Assembly: GCA_900074885.1 (NCBI GenBank)
Contig: FJUW01000045.1
Span: 440,084-504,083, forward strand
Length of the DNA stretch: 64,000 bases
From: Rhynchosporium graminicola
Lineage: Eukaryota > Ascomycota > Leotiomycetes > Helotiales > Ploettnerulaceae
Direction of reading: 5' to 3'
Numbering within the stretch: the first letter of the stretch is position 1; every line of letters begins with the position of its first letter. The notes beneath the pieces were generated by a model. That model did no database searches. It was not told the origin of the DNA and saw only the letters and a list, made by a program, of their open reading frames with translations. Positions 22,901 through 35,752 of this stretch are shown piece by piece. A program made the translations under genes and the position numbers.

Positions 22901-23529
22901 TAATGGTGGTTGTTCCCTTCGCAGTACTGCCAATGAGAATGACTTCAAGAGCGCCTTCCACGACTCATCCAAAAGCGATGCTTCGCAACTCACCGACGCG
23001 GTCTCGGACGCTACTCTGTCTCCGGCCAAGTCTGCGCCTACGACAAGAGATACTTCTTTCAGCGCTATGTCTAGCCGAAAGCAAAGTGAATCGTCGCAAG
23101 TCACTAAATCCCAGGGCGACATGAATAATTCAAGCTTTACCCTAGGAGCTACTACGAGTAAAAACACTTCGAAGAAGCCATACGAATCTCGCTTTAAAAA
23201 GCAACATGTCAGCACAGATAAGCAGGACATTAACTCAGGCCAGGGAACAAACGCAGCTCCGGACGATTTTGAGAAGGCCGATGATTCCCCTGTGAAGACT
23301 ACTCAGGAAACCTCGATCTTTATCGCACCAGAGATCAAGCCAGTCGTCCCTGTCGTGGCTGTCCCACGTGCTTTTGAGGCGCAATCTCGGCCGTAAGTCG
23401 TAAGCTACCCCAGCCACTGGTATCAAGATTCTAGCAATCGCTAATCTGGCCAGTTTTCATGATCATGTGCTTGACTTCAATCTTGGTAACGAGACATGGC
23501 CTTTTGTGAGGAGATTCAAGGGTAGATAG
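19936..23529 (+). CDS. RRM-containing protein of unknown function
   Basis: Eight exons (19936-20527, 20629-20725, 20853-21241, 21337-21619, 21746-22165, 22214-22729, 22790-23392, 23454-23529) sum to 2976 nt, giving 991 residues. All splice sites are GT-AG and the phase is kept throughout. A single RNA-recognition-like fold lies at about residues 550-640: RTIMVTGLDSDIVFSHTLKDM, then INSIHYMPASPRAFIMFVES, then VQRAIARFNRV. N-terminal to it is an ordered-looking region (EFPFAREIVDVSGDWYDLHQF) that I do not recognise. The C-terminal 350 residues are disordered and Lys/Ser/Thr-rich. The start could instead be the ATG at 19978. The last exon (HDHVLDFNLGNETWPF) is inferred from a good intron; otherwise the protein ends at 23396. 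An in-frame 51-base segment in exon 4 could also be an intron. The likely role is RNA binding, partner unknown. Confidence 0.7.
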
Positions 23530-26500
23530 TTTGATGGTGTGGTCTGGTCTCCTTGAACTAGATACAGTAGGATGGAGAGATGATTGATTCTCTCGAATGG
23601 ATAGCATAGTTGGCGAATGGTGATGGTCAGTTTATGGGTAGCTTTTTCTGATACTTTTTGAGGCCAGCGCGCCTCGGTTTTCTCATAGCATAGATATGAA
23701 TAGGAGAAATCTGAAAATATGTAATTCCTCAGAAAATAGGCAAACTCGTCCAAGGCCGGTGAGGACCAGCCATGCATTCAGAATCAGCCCATAACTCAAA
23801 ACTGAAGTCTCAAACGAATCTTGGGACATTGTCAGAACAAATTCTTCAAATCAATACACCCTTCATGATGGCTTTACCGAAGTAGCAATCTGAAATATCG
23901 ACCTTTTTACGAGGTCCCCACCCAGGTACAGCTTTGCGCCCGAAACGAATTTCTTCAACTTCGTCCTCTGAACGCAATAGCTAGAGCTATCTGTGGAAGA
24001 TTCTCGTAACCATGCCCACTGGGAGATTATGTGCTACATCTAGCTAAGGTATATCAACAAGTACCCTCAGACCCAATCGATCGCATTTTTCTAGCCCGTT
24101 GAGCAGGCGTATTATTCATCTAGCCTATCGCAAATGAGGGTGGAGGCCAGTGGACTCTTATTAGATGGTGAGATAGTTGGGAAAGTGTGTAGATGGATGG
24201 TTGGAGGAATGCTGGGAGGATATGGTGGTTGTTTGTCTTGTGGGTGTGTGAGTGACGAGTGGTTTGTCGCTGGGTGTGGAGGGGGAGGGGCTCTTATTCG
24301 ATAACTGCTTTGGGGGTGCTTGTGAGGGGGTTGGAAGGTAGTTGCGATTGGTGTTGGTGGTGATTTCAAGAGATTATCAATGGAATGATAGAAGAAGGGC
24401 TGAGGAACTGAGGGGAGTAGGTACCTAAAGATCGTTAAAGACTATCAGAGGCCAGAATGGTATGGATAGAGAGCGTGGAAAGTGAATGCAGGATGTGATG
24501 CAGAGGTCGGCCTAGTAAGGCCCAGGGAAGGGAGGAGGACTTCCAGGAAGAATTGGTCGTAAATACTTTAGAGCAAGGATGAGGGTTAAACAGATCGGGG
24601 TATGTCAGTGAAGATAATCTGTCAAGTAAATCAATTCGGACTTCAGCTGGGAGATCTGGTTTAGTCTCCTGTTAAGAATACCTTGCTGGCTGTATCTTGT
24701 CATATTTATGGGGGTCGAGGGCATCCGGCAGGACAGACCATAATTATTGATCCGGCTGTGGTAGAATCTGGGTGGCGTAGGTAGTAGGGTGGCTAGATTT
24801 GAGACCCGTTGAACAAAGAACGATGCACGGCTCCAGTTGACAGGATTCGAAGTAGACTCCCTCGCATCTCATTTTTGAGGATGGAGAGGGGACGGATAAC
24901 AAGAAAGGAGACCCTGTCATTTTTTAACAAGGCTTAATCTCGTGAAAGACTGAGTGACGGTCAAAGCTCCCTGCGCCTGCTGCGGAGATTTTAAAGTGAT
25001 CTGAGGTCAGAGGAAAGAAACGGGAACTGTATGGTTCGTTTGACTTGAGAAGCAAGTGGTTCCCCGAGCTCGGCTTTCAGCAGCCATGTTTACTTAGCAA
25101 TACTCATCTAAAAGGTTACTTCTCCTGCAAAGGGACCGATGAAGCTTTGTAGGAATCGTTTGTAGTGGCATGGGCTACTGGGAGAGCATTTTTACATCAA
25201 CATTGAGAATCTTGGGACGGTGGAAGCTGAAGGGCGTCTCACGATAATTCTCGGGACACTGAGACTCTGGAGAGAGCTTTCGGGATCGTTGGGATCGATA
25301 TTGACATTGAGAGAGAGTCAAACTAACACTTTAGGACGTTGAAGGTGAGGGTGAAAGAAACTTTGAAGTACGCCAATCGGCAAAATCTAAGCGAGGCAAA
25401 AAGAATAAAATAACAAAACAACAATCGCGAAAATGAATAGAAAAAATTAAAATTAAAGAGTCAAATCTGCTCGAACACTGCCGAGGAATACTATTTCCGA
25501 GGTTGGATTCTCAAGACTGGGTCTCAGCCAAGGACCGCCCTCTTAGGTGGAAGATAGGTTTAAATCGGGGCGGCAGGTTAAAGCTATGATGATCATCCTC
25601 CTTGAAGATACCTAGGTAAGTAGGTAGGTAGGATATGTGCTTGTTGTGCATCATTGCAAACGGTCAATATGGTTTGGTTCTTATGTTACCATTTCGGAAA
25701 GAGAGACTTCAGATTTTAGGCGGGGGATGCCTGGGTTCTGATCTGCTATTTCTGGAGAGATGTGTTCAGTGTATCAAAGTACACATGATTTGCTAGCATT
25801 TGGGAGGAAATCGCTTTATTTAGTATTATCGAGCTGAGGTGAGGTGAGAAGCGAGAGGTGACGGGAGGCAGCAGGCTTGGCGTTGAGTGGAGTTCGGGAT
25901 GAGGATTGTGGTATTGGAGAGGGGAAGGGGAAGGAAGAGATCTGATGTGATATAATTCTTGACTGATGTTGATCTTTGATAGTGTCTATTATTAATCCAT
26001 TCTTAATTGAACGCCCTGCTTCGTTTCACTTCGTCTTCGGCGCGTGGACTTGGCCTCCTCGGTCAATACTGGGGACTAATGAATCAAACCACAGGAGGTG
26101 TCTGAGTTTAAATCCCAATCGAGATATCTACGCAGTCCGCACTACTTATTGATGAAGCTTCAGGCCATATGCAAAAAAGCTTCCCGATAAGATGATATTG
26201 ACCTTTGATGAAACAGCTAAGTGGAGATGTTATCTTGTAAGGAGAAGAAAGGAAGATGCAAACGGAAAGATTTAAATTACACCACTTAGAGCGTCAAGCC
26301 AGCCTCACTTGTGTTTTGTTTTAGAGAGACTAAATTAGTATACTGCCATAGGAACGGCCGCATGCGAGAGTGGAGTCTAGTCTGGTATCGCGGGAAGGAA
26401 GGATAGCCTAGGTAGCGTATGGTCTAAGAGTCTATTTAAGATAGGGATATGGTTTGACGCTTCATTTGCTAGGTAGGTCCCGACTACTATCTCTTGATTA

Positions 26501-27991
26501 TTGCAGCTCAGGAATCATAATTAGGTAGCTCATAGTCCAAGAGGGAGAACCCAATCGACAAAGGAGAGAGTTTGAGTAAGCTGTATTGAAGAGATATAGC
26601 TAATCTTTGCTCAGGATTGGCCAGTCATGCGAGTGAATTATCTCTGTACAGCGGGACGCCGGGATACATAAGATTCGGAGTTTTCTGATTCTAAATGGCC
26701 ACCTTCCTTCCCATCAGCCTCGAACAAAGTGTATTCAAGCCAATACCCGAATGCTGTAGAAGGTATAGCTTAGTGGTTTTTAGTCTCTACTAGCCTCTAT
26801 AAACAATATATTCTGCGATTGCTGAAAGATATATTACTCATCCACCTCTTGTCCTTCCTCCAACCCATATCTCAACTATATAGGAGAACCATCCAAAATG
26901 GCCTGGAACACTTGTGGGATGCTCGAGAAGCACAAAGAGACGACTCCACTCAAGCTTCGGAAAGCCAAAGAAGAGGCTGCCTCATCCAGCTATCTCAAGG
27001 AACGCACCAAAAGATGCCTCTAATTTAAATCAGCTTTACAGTTCATTTAAGGCTGCAATAATGTGGATTGTAAGAACGATTAGTTGATAAATTCTGAGCC
27101 TGGCAGATGATTGGTAGGCATCTGTGGCTATGAGTTTTGCTGATTCACTTAGGCCCCGACTTACCCAAATATTGTAAATACCGTCCGAAATGCGTGTGTT
27201 ATGGCTCCAAGTGGATTTGGGCTGTGCTGGTGTAATATTTTAATCGTGCTTCGAATGCTCGGGCGAAATCTTATGATAGATACGGATGAGCTCAGCTCGG
27301 AAATCTGGGAGAGAACAGCTCAAATATGAGGAAATACGAATGCAGCAATATTGATTGTATATGTTGCAAGACAAATATGCAGATCAAGAAGGCTCTTGTA
27401 TATGTTAAACGTGAATCCGAGAGTAGTGGCCAACACTAGGTTCCAAGATTAATGTGAATTGTGCTTATGTCCTTCCTTTCTTGTATCAAAACCCTCAGGA
27501 CCATACTGATGTTCACAGCCCTAGATGATTGAATTATCACTGCCATTTTCTTCTCTAAGTATTTACCTAGCCCGCTCACTTCATAACCTAGCTTCCTTTC
27601 TCTTCAACAACAAAACGCCAAAACCACTTTCAGTGTTCAATTGGCTGAGAAAACTTTCAAATCTCCCTTTGGCTATTTCAACTCCAAGTCAAGCTTCCAA
27701 GTATCAGCATATATTAATACTTAGCAACACTTCAACCATTTTAGCCTCTCACTTTCACACTTCAATAGGTTGAGCCATCATCTTCCAGTCTGCTATGCAT
27801 ACACCTAACGCCTTCCATCAATACGACCATATTTACAGTGCATCTCATGAAATTGCAGTCAGCCCAATTTGAAATACAAGGAAAATCATCTCACTGTCTA
27901 TCAATCAACTGGTACAGAACTCATCTTCAATAAAAACCCGTACGCCGTCGCGTTGGTTCTTATTCCCCAATCCAAAGATTGTTAACTTATC
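23530..27991. other. 4.5 kb gene-free region
   Basis: I find no gene on either strand. The interval 24100-26000 is purine-rich on the plus strand. The motif CCTAGGTA or its relatives recurs (for example near 24420, 25609, 26407 and 26470). The last 450 bases are CT-rich and lead into the RBR remnant. It may hold regulatory DNA or a non-coding transcript, but nothing decides this. Confidence 0.5.
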
Positions 27992-29127
27992 GTGGAAAAG
28001 ATCGATCACAATGGCACCAACACAAATCCGGAAAAGTATGATGGTTTCCCCATATTGATATTCGGCCTTAAATGCTCCCAGCACCGGGCCCATAAGATGC
28101 GCCATGTCCCCAGATACTACAGAAATCATGGATACAATAGAGCCGACAAGAATGGACTTCTTGAACTTCTCGTTGATCTACAGAAACGGCTACCTGATGT
28201 TGAGATTGATGTCATTAAAAAATGGTTGCCTTCAATGAAATCAGCTCAGACCTTGTATGATCGACTTGATACTAAACAAGGCATATACGAAGTATCGGAA
28301 TGTTGTGTCTGCGTAGAGGAATTCCCGTCGCATCGCTTTTATAACATCACATCCATGTGTGAACATCAGCCCATTATCTGTTCGAACTGCATTTCGCAAA
28401 GCATCAATACTCAGATCCCAAAGTTGGCCTGGGACAAAGGACAGTGCCCACAATGTGACGAGTATTGCCTTATCATACCGTCAAGCAATGGGCTTCAAGT
28501 GAAGCATTCGAGAAGTACTTTGACCCCTACTTAGAAAATGGAATCGACGCACTACCAGATCTGTCAGGTATGATGATAAGGCTACGATATCGGCGATAGG
28601 TGCCGATCTTACAATGTGCCTTAGTCCAGGCTGTGGCTCTGGGCAAATTCATGCCGGGGAGGATGCGGAACCGATCATGACCTGCGAGCAGTGTAAATAC
28701 AAAATTTGCTACACCCACAAGATGTCTTAGCATCCTGAGCAGACCTATGCTGAGTATGATGAAGGGAGCGTCGGGAGAGGATGGAATAAGAGACAGCCTC
28801 GGAGAAATACATCTCTGAAGAATTGGCTGCCAAGACCTGCGCCAATCCGCAATGCGGAGCCCGCATCAATAAAAACGGTGGCTGTGATCATATGACATGT
28901 ATGAAAACCTTCCAGATCCCTACAAATCATAGCACTAATATCTTTTGACAGGTAAGCTATGTTCGTGCGAATTCTGCTATATGTGCCTCCCTCCTTGGTC
29001 AAGAATCATGCTGGAAGGCAATGCGGCTCATTCTCCAGCTTGTAAGCATCACAGCGACCAACTACCGGCAATTGGGCATTTTTACCTCGAGGAAGAGCTT
29101 GACATAGAAATTGACTTCAACGAATGA
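27992..29127 (+). pseudogene. RBR-type (RING-IBR-RING) E3 ubiquitin ligase, decayed
   Basis: The order of zinc-binding blocks is that of an RBR ubiquitin ligase. RING1 has CCVCVEEFPSHRF, then CEHQPIICSNCI and CPQCDEY. The IBR has CLSPGCGSGQIH and MTCEQCKYKICYTHKM. The second RING has TCANPQCGARINKNGGCDHM, and across a short intron KLCSCEFCYMCLPPWSRI. It cannot be translated as one protein. The frame shifts by one base near 28465 after QCDEY. A TAG at 28728-28730 replaces the expected Trp codon after THKMS. A TAA near 28782 sits where CAA would fit. There is also no ATG in frame upstream of RING1 (the first possible codon is GTG at 27992). The Trp-to-stop and Gln-to-stop changes are G-to-A and C-to-T transitions. 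Confidence 0.85.
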
Positions 29128-29879
29128 TAACTTCCAGCTTGCGAGCACTATTTGTATAATATTGACCCATGGAATGCAATATGACGCAGAATTGACGGAA
29201 ATATGGTGGATGATACACAAGTTATATTGACCGAAATTTGAACCGCAAGGTTCAATCCTTTGTGGACATGGAATGGGTAGAATGATTGTTTCGATCAATA
29301 AATACCAGCGATGAGCTCTTTGCTTACGTTGCGAACGCAGACTAAATTCTAAACATGATTGGAGGCACAAAACGGGCAAATTATGGCGTCAAAATGTACA
29401 TTTTGAAAATCTCGAGCCCCTTCATGTGTTGACTTTCGCTTAAGGCTCGGCTGCGCCCTTTGATTTGTTTTTCTTTGTCAATGCAGTAATTACGAAATCG
29501 CTCAGCACCCACTGCTTTTGAGAGAATTTGAACTAAGATCAATATGCATATACTGGTACTAGTAGTACTATAAGTAGATCGCCCTTAGTATTTTTGGGTC
29601 ACAATGAATATTCTGATCATGACTCACAGGAAGGAGTATCTGTATTAAAGAAAGACTTATGGTCAAAAGCCAATGCTACCCATGCTGTAGATTCCCATAC
29701 TCCTAACCCTTCCACCTCATAATTGAGACATCTACCAGTATGCCTGATTGCCGCCCAAAACGAGGCAGATCACCTGAAGATGTACGCTGCGAATCCCAAT
29801 AACCGTACTGCGGCCCTGCGGGCTCCATATTATACAGAAGGCTATCCCAAGAGGCTGCTGCATTGACGTGCCTAATTAC
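29128..29879. other. Intergenic between two convergent RBR remnants
   Basis: No gene is recognised in these 750 bases. A short TACTAGTAGTACTA palindrome lies near 29557-29572. Confidence 0.4.
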
Positions 29880-30690
29880 TCCCCAAACACTGGCGACTAA
29901 GGGATTGCCAAGTTCCAATCGAAGTTGCTCTTACAATATGTACCTATTGATTGCGTTTTGTTAGCGAATCCGAATAAGAAATTTCAGACAGAAAAGAGGC
30001 GAGTGCAAAGACCTACAAAGCATTGAATCGCAGCCGCCTGTTTTAGATACTCGGATGCTGCAATTCGGACAAGCCTTTGTGCCCTTTTTCGTGGCAGCCG
30101 TATCTGTTGTAATAGTGTCCAAGATTGCGCAGGCAGCTTCGTTGTGCTCTCCCGGCTGATTGCCTTCGTCCTATGCGATACCATGGATGAAGCAACTTTC
30201 CAAAGCGCATTTCACACATATCAGCTTAGGACTCTTGGCCCCAGTATTATGAAATTTCCCGGAGTGACAGTTGTTGTCCAGACACCAGCGGAAGTTGGGA
30301 ATGTTACGGAGGCGGAAGGAGACTCTGAAGTCGTCGTAACTACACCCATATCAGTCAAAACCTCGATATAATCAACAGGGACGCGGCATTATGAAGATTT
30401 CAACGTACTCTGTCAGCAACGAACCAGACACGTACTTGAACTTCCGCACAGTCTCTGGTTGGAGGATAGCAGTACGAGAAGGGCAGTGTATCTTATTTCA
30501 CTCGGTTGCTTCGTCGGACAGTTGAGCGTTGACACCTTGTCCTAGGCACAATTCGCAGATGCCGCACTCATGCACGCATTCCAGGCTGAGCTTAGTTCGC
30601 CGATACCTCGAAGCAGGTAAGACATCGTTCCAAGCCTCGCAGAAGCGATCATGTTCGTCGACTTCAGGACTTTCCTCTTCCAGCTCTAGT
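29880..30690 (-). pseudogene. Second RBR-type E3 ubiquitin ligase remnant, opposite strand
   Basis: Read on the minus strand, zinc-ligand blocks of an RBR protein appear in order. A RING1-like part has LSLECVHECGICELCLGQGV and then KIHCP. The IBR has WCLDNNCHSGKFHNTGAKS and LICVKCALESCFIH. The last block has KACPNCSIRVSKTGGCDSM, and after a roughly 70-base intron CTYCKSNFDWNLAIP. The frame is broken by a TGA before KIHCP (CGA to TGA fits), a TAG after FIHGIA where the family has Trp (TGG to TAG fits), and a terminal TAG after LAIP. Several conserved cysteines are already lost. It is not a recent copy of the plus-strand remnant, since the two share the domain plan but little sequence. Confidence 0.75.
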
Positions 30691-33259
30691 AAGATATCTT
30701 AGTAGTGCTTACCTTGGTTGGTCCACAATTAACCCGACATTTCGCGCACTTTGTAATAAGACAGAGCTCCTGGTGATGAAAAGTCTAGAATAATACCCAG
30801 AAGAATAGGGATGAGTCTTGCCTTCCTTAGGCCAGGCTTTGGTTGCCTCTCTTGTCGGACGAGCTCTACGACGGACAAGTTTCGCTGCAGGAAAGTGTTT
30901 CAACAGCGGAGTCTCACTTTCTAGCGCAACGAGGCGGACCAGTATCGTCGTTCGGTATTGGTGGGCGACGAGAGGCTTATAGAACAGCGCTAGGACCCTC
31001 TTGAGGATTGGAATATTCCATTCTGCTTGACGTCGACCGAATATTTGGGTCTGCTAGAGGCGAGTGGACGACTCGAGGTCGCGCCATCTTGGATGAAAGC
31101 TGGTTTAGGAACGCTTTGCTTGCATTAGAAAACTGGCCGAGATGATTGTATCGAGGAATTACTTTGGATTTCTTGCCAAGTATGAAGGAAGATTCATAAT
31201 TGCCGTCGAGAGCTTGGGTTTAGTAGTTGTTGAAAGGAGGCGAAACAAATGCGACATTAGGCAAGCTGCCTACTTGTCTGAGGCAAGCTGCAATAGAGAT
31301 TGCAGCCTCGCGTGCATCAAAAGGGAATCAAAACCATGTCTAGCGTTGTTTATTTCTATAATTAATTCGGCCAAAAGCACTTGCGAGGCTAGCGGATTCA
31401 CCTTCAGCGCTGTAATGTATTCCGTCGTGATATCTTCCAATATGGTCACAACAAATATAGACTTTCAATACCTTATCCAATTTTTCGTCTGATCTCTGCG
31501 TGATAGTCCCTAGTCGTTTTTGTGAAGACGAACTTGAGCTGCGACGACCGCCTAGACCTACACAGCTAGGCGAAACTCTGCTTAACAATAGATGAATCAG
31601 CAGGCCCTGGTGCCTTTGATGTTTATTGGAGATTACAGGCACGTGAGATATGAAGAACCCCTTGACTCATGGTCCGTACATAGATTCGAGATAATTATTT
31701 GTCAAGATATTATGCAAACATTTTTGAAGAAGTATCCATACCTTCAATCGATCGATTGGATGCTCATGGGTATTGCGATATCATGGCCGAGTCTTGCCAT
31801 GTGTCTACTAGAACTAACATCAAAGTTGGCCCAGGTAAGAGTCCTGCTGGCGGAATCAGCTTGAGTGTAGACTACGTAAATACCAGATCAGGGCGGATAG
31901 CAGGCACCAGATTTGATCCCTTGGTATCAGTCCCAAGTGTAACAGGTATGAAACGTCCTCAGAAGAAGGAGGGATTGCCCGCTCTAGTCATACTATGAGG
32001 GGAGCCAAACTCGCCTCGGCGAAGCGATTTAGGACTGCGTAGTTGATTCATTACAAATTTCAGTGTCCTCCAAAGCTGGGCGACTTTATATAATCACTTA
32101 GGCAACGTCCTGAGATAATTTTGTGACGTTACCGTCGACTTGAGACCTACAAATATGCCTGGCTATTTCTCGTTTGCCAAAGACGCATTTTTAATGAGTC
32201 TCGCTACCAGCTTAGTGATACAGAGAAGGCAAATAAAGTAACTTTTGCACCTCATTGAAAATATTCTTTGGATGAAATGTATCATACGTGAGTGAAGAAT
32301 TCAAGCTATACACACGTAATCCCGTAGAGTGTAGTGACATCTTCAAAAGACTGGCTTCAACTTGACATGGTCAAGATAAGAGGAAATAGACAGACTTAGA
32401 AGAAAGAGCAGAGATTATTCACTTCAATGTCTGAGAAAATTCTTCAAAGTCGCATGTGTGAAACACCCAATTTTGTCAATGGCTCGTAAATACCTACAAA
32501 GCCTTAAATCTCCAACAATGTTGACGTCCTCGCTTACGAAGCGAAGAAGCCCGAAATCGACTTCCCTGCTCGTAATTCCGACCAAACATTTCATCCAAGA
32601 GGAGATCCAATCATAGAGGTTGTACAGATATCTCTAGCCTAGAGCTCAATATGTCAATCCAGTAGAGGTTAATCTCTGTGGTTGGAGGATCACAATTCCG
32701 GCACTACCTCGATCTTATGTCCAATCGAACATGCTTTGTAGTGCTACAGCATGCATAGCGTGTGTAAGATCTTCTTACTAGGGTTTGAACTTTGAATTTG
32801 ATCCCTCAGACCTGTATGTATGCATGTATATATAGTGATACCCCTAGGTTGATGCTTGACAATATGAGCTGAAAGCATCCCGACTTGAGATGGGCTGGGC
32901 ACCCAGGACTACACGTCTACCGTCTTGTACTGCAATATAAAACTGTTCATGGGAGGAAATAGTCCCGGTGTTTCAGATTGAGTGAAGAAGGCATTTTTGG
33001 CCGATGATTCAACATCACCAAGTCCACTTTGCTTTTATCTGACCAGGTTTATGACGAAAAGTCCGTACGTGGACATCAGACGAATATCCTCTAATTCAGT
33101 GAAGACTGATCGCAATGCACCGATTCCAAGAACATTGCGAAAAGCTGCCAAGTCCCCATTCTCAAGTAATTGAGGACCTACTTATAGAAAACCACAAATG
33201 CGCATGCTGACTTGAAGATGGTAATGGTAATATCATCTCAAGTATCCCACCTCTATGGT
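30691..33259. other. Gene-poor region with short fragments of open frame
   Basis: No gene is recognised. Open frames at 31340-31642 (minus), 31592-31864 and 31699-31998 (plus) have protein-like composition but no motif I can name. They may be further decayed genes. Confidence 0.4.
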
Positions 33260-34556
33260 AATAGGTTATCAATCTAAGCTATGACAGGTGAGTTTATACT
33301 CTTAGCCAATCGTTCCTCCAGAATTCCAGCATCTCATCTACCGTTTTCCCAAAAATCCACTCGAAGACTTCTGTGTGCCACGTCACATCTTCTTGCTGAC
33401 ATATCCAATTCACCAAACTATATGCCAATTTTACTGAAATCATCCAGCATATCGAGAGATTCGAAAAAGAAAGCTTCTTTTACACGCCCAAACTCGGTCT
33501 ACAGAGAATAAACAGATAAGAGCTAGACCTACCGACAGCCAGCAATCTTATTATGAGTCCAGTTGCTCGAGCTGTCGGTGTCTAAGAACCACCGATCAGA
33601 AACTGGGGCCGCGAAATCGGGTAGTATATATTCTTGTAAGCCGGCGTGGAGTTCCTTTGGTAGAGTGAATTTTACAGAGCCAGTGATCGTGGTATCGTAT
33701 AGGAATTTGTGGCAAATGGCATCTATGAATGCCCGTGTGCATAGTTCGTGTTCGTCGAAATCAATATTGGGCTGTCTCAGATATCAGCATCTAAGGCTTC
33801 GGTCCAATTTCCAAGTCAACTGACACCCAGAAATGCCCTTGGTTCGTTCTCGCCTAATTGGGGCTCTTCTAATATCGAGCCATCGCCGGTACCCTCGCCA
33901 CACATATCGTAAGAGATCGCCATAGAAGGGCTTATCTCTATCGATTCAAACGTGCTGCCATCAGTCCCATACGGTGCCAGTATAGAGGAGATCAATTGTG
34001 AGAATGCTTCATCCTCCGCTGTACGAGGCCTGACCTCCTCGTATGCTCTTGTCCCATGGGGAATGAAGTGAGGAGAGCCATCATCTGTCGATTCCTGGAC
34101 GCAGCTTTCTTCGATGCCTGTCGAAACTGCATCATTAATGGGTCGAAACGGCTTCTCATGTGAAACAACATGCGCCTTGCTGTATTCTTCCGTCGCTGGT
34201 CCTTGGATGGTAGATTGAGACAGCTTCTCATCTCCGAACGTCTGGAGCCTGGATCTGCTCTCGTCGGTATTTGATACTTCACCGGTGATCGATCGGGACG
34301 GCCCTTCATCTGATAAATCAGGCTTGCTGCTTCCGACCTTGAATATTGTCCAACAATCCCAAGGGGATTCATCATTTGCTAAAGTAGGCGTGGCACTTAT
34401 TTCCTTCGTCCATTTAAGAGGTAATGGCTTCTGTAGATGTTTGGAAGTGTCAAGACGTCGAGGAACAGGGAATGCTCTTATGCTACTTAACTCGCCCAAC
34501 GCGGCTTCCCAGTTCAGCAAAATTTGGACGTTGCTGTAGACTCGACACACACTCAC
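33260..34556 (-). pseudogene. Unrecognised protein-coding remnant
   Basis: A minus-strand frame of 246 codons (34556-33816) opens with GTG and has no early ATG. A possible 53-base intron would join it to a second coding stretch near 33770-33520 (FDEHELCTRAFIDAICHKFL, then a run ending SNWTHNKIAGC). A third stretch near 33420-33270 (WHTEVFEWIFGKTVDEM) is in a different frame. The first part is Ser/Glu-rich and looks disordered; the rest looks globular. I cannot splice the parts into one intact frame, so decay or a missed exon is likely. No family is recognised. It lies directly 3' of the quinate gene group, but it is not one of the known quinate genes. Confidence 0.4.
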
Positions 34557-34720
34557 AGCCTAGCAGGATGCGGAACGAATAATGTGTGGATAATTGCAGA
34601 AAAATTAGGGAACAATGCCTGCTCAAATCAAGAAAGGATAACGGAAATGAAGGACCACTGCCATCGCATAAAGTGAACATATTTATACAGACAACTCCTA
34701 AATTCTTACGCCAACCTACA

Positions 34721-35752
34721 TCAGTATACGATATTCCAAGTCGACATCTCATGTTGCAATTTCTCCCATGCTTCTCTCGCTCGTCGGGCATATTCCTTTG
34801 AAATTTCATCTCCAGGTTCACTCATCGTCCTTGAGAATAGTTCCATACTCACCCAACCCTTAGTTCCTAGACCTTCGATGATCGCTCGTGCTACGTTCAA
34901 TACAGGTAGATATCCACCTTCTTCAAATGCGAACAGTCTGGCATTCCTAGACCAGCTCATTCGCGCAGGTTGATCAGCAGCATAGAAGGCATGACCCTCT
35001 ACTAACGGGCTGCGCATTTTCTCCGCATCGACCACCTGAATATAGAAAATCTTCTTCACATCCACCCTCTGTATAAGTTCCTCCAAGCTCTTCTTCATGT
35101 CTTCCTCTGCGTTGGGCGTTTTCCCAGAGGCAGATACAGGATCTCCATATACTCTTCCCGAGATATTGTACGTATCTAAGCACATTCCAAAGTTCGACTG
35201 ATCGACCCTTTCCACAAGATCCCATCCTTTCTGCCATGTATCAAATAAGTACTCCAGCATAGATCCTCGTAAGCAAATTTGATGACCGGTGATTCTTGCA
35301 AGCCCATATTAGCAACCTGCCTCAAGTCTTCCACGACAACATTCATATTTCCAGTGGTATTGTCCTTCCCTAGAAAGCTTGCAGGTATTTGTATAATATC
35401 CGTCCCTAAGATTTTGGCAATCTTAAACCACAGTTTCATCTTCTCAATCTTCCTGGCATGCTCTGCACGATCCAACAGTGCTTCATAATGCATAAATGGT
35501 TGTAGACCAATGACTTGGAGCTCGCGTTCGTCGCAGAGTTTCCTGATAGTTTCCGCCGTGTAGTTGTGCTTCTGGGGTGGGTCCTTTGTCTGCCGATATG
35601 CGACTCTCTTCTCGGGCGAGGTATTCCAGATCTTCGAAGAATATTTCAAGACCGCTGAGACCATTGGCTTGGGCTTGGTCTAATTTGTTCGGAAGCTTAT
35701 GCACCCAGGCGCGACCTAGGGACATAGATGATATGGCAGGCTTGTAAGACAT
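34721..35752 (-). pseudogene. 3-dehydroshikimate dehydratase (qa-4/qutC type), two frameshifts
   Basis: The intact enzyme converts 3-dehydroshikimate to protocatechuate, the last step of quinate catabolism. The sequence reads from the ATG at 35752 (AISSMSLGRAW, then GLEIFFEDLEYLA and GPTPEAQL). It must shift frame near 35560 to continue as ETIRKLCDERELQVIGLQPF, FMHYEALLDRAEHARK, DIIQIPASFLG and FAYEDLCWST. It must shift again near 35245 to give DTWQKGWDLVERVDQ, GMCLDTYNISGRVYGDP, FYIQVVDAEKM and WVSMELFSRTM up to the stop at 34721. Each break is one base out, and no intron fits at either place. All domain parts are present, so the loss is recent or the indels are assembly errors. It is divergent from the quinate/shikimate dehydrogenase gene. 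Confidence 0.85.
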
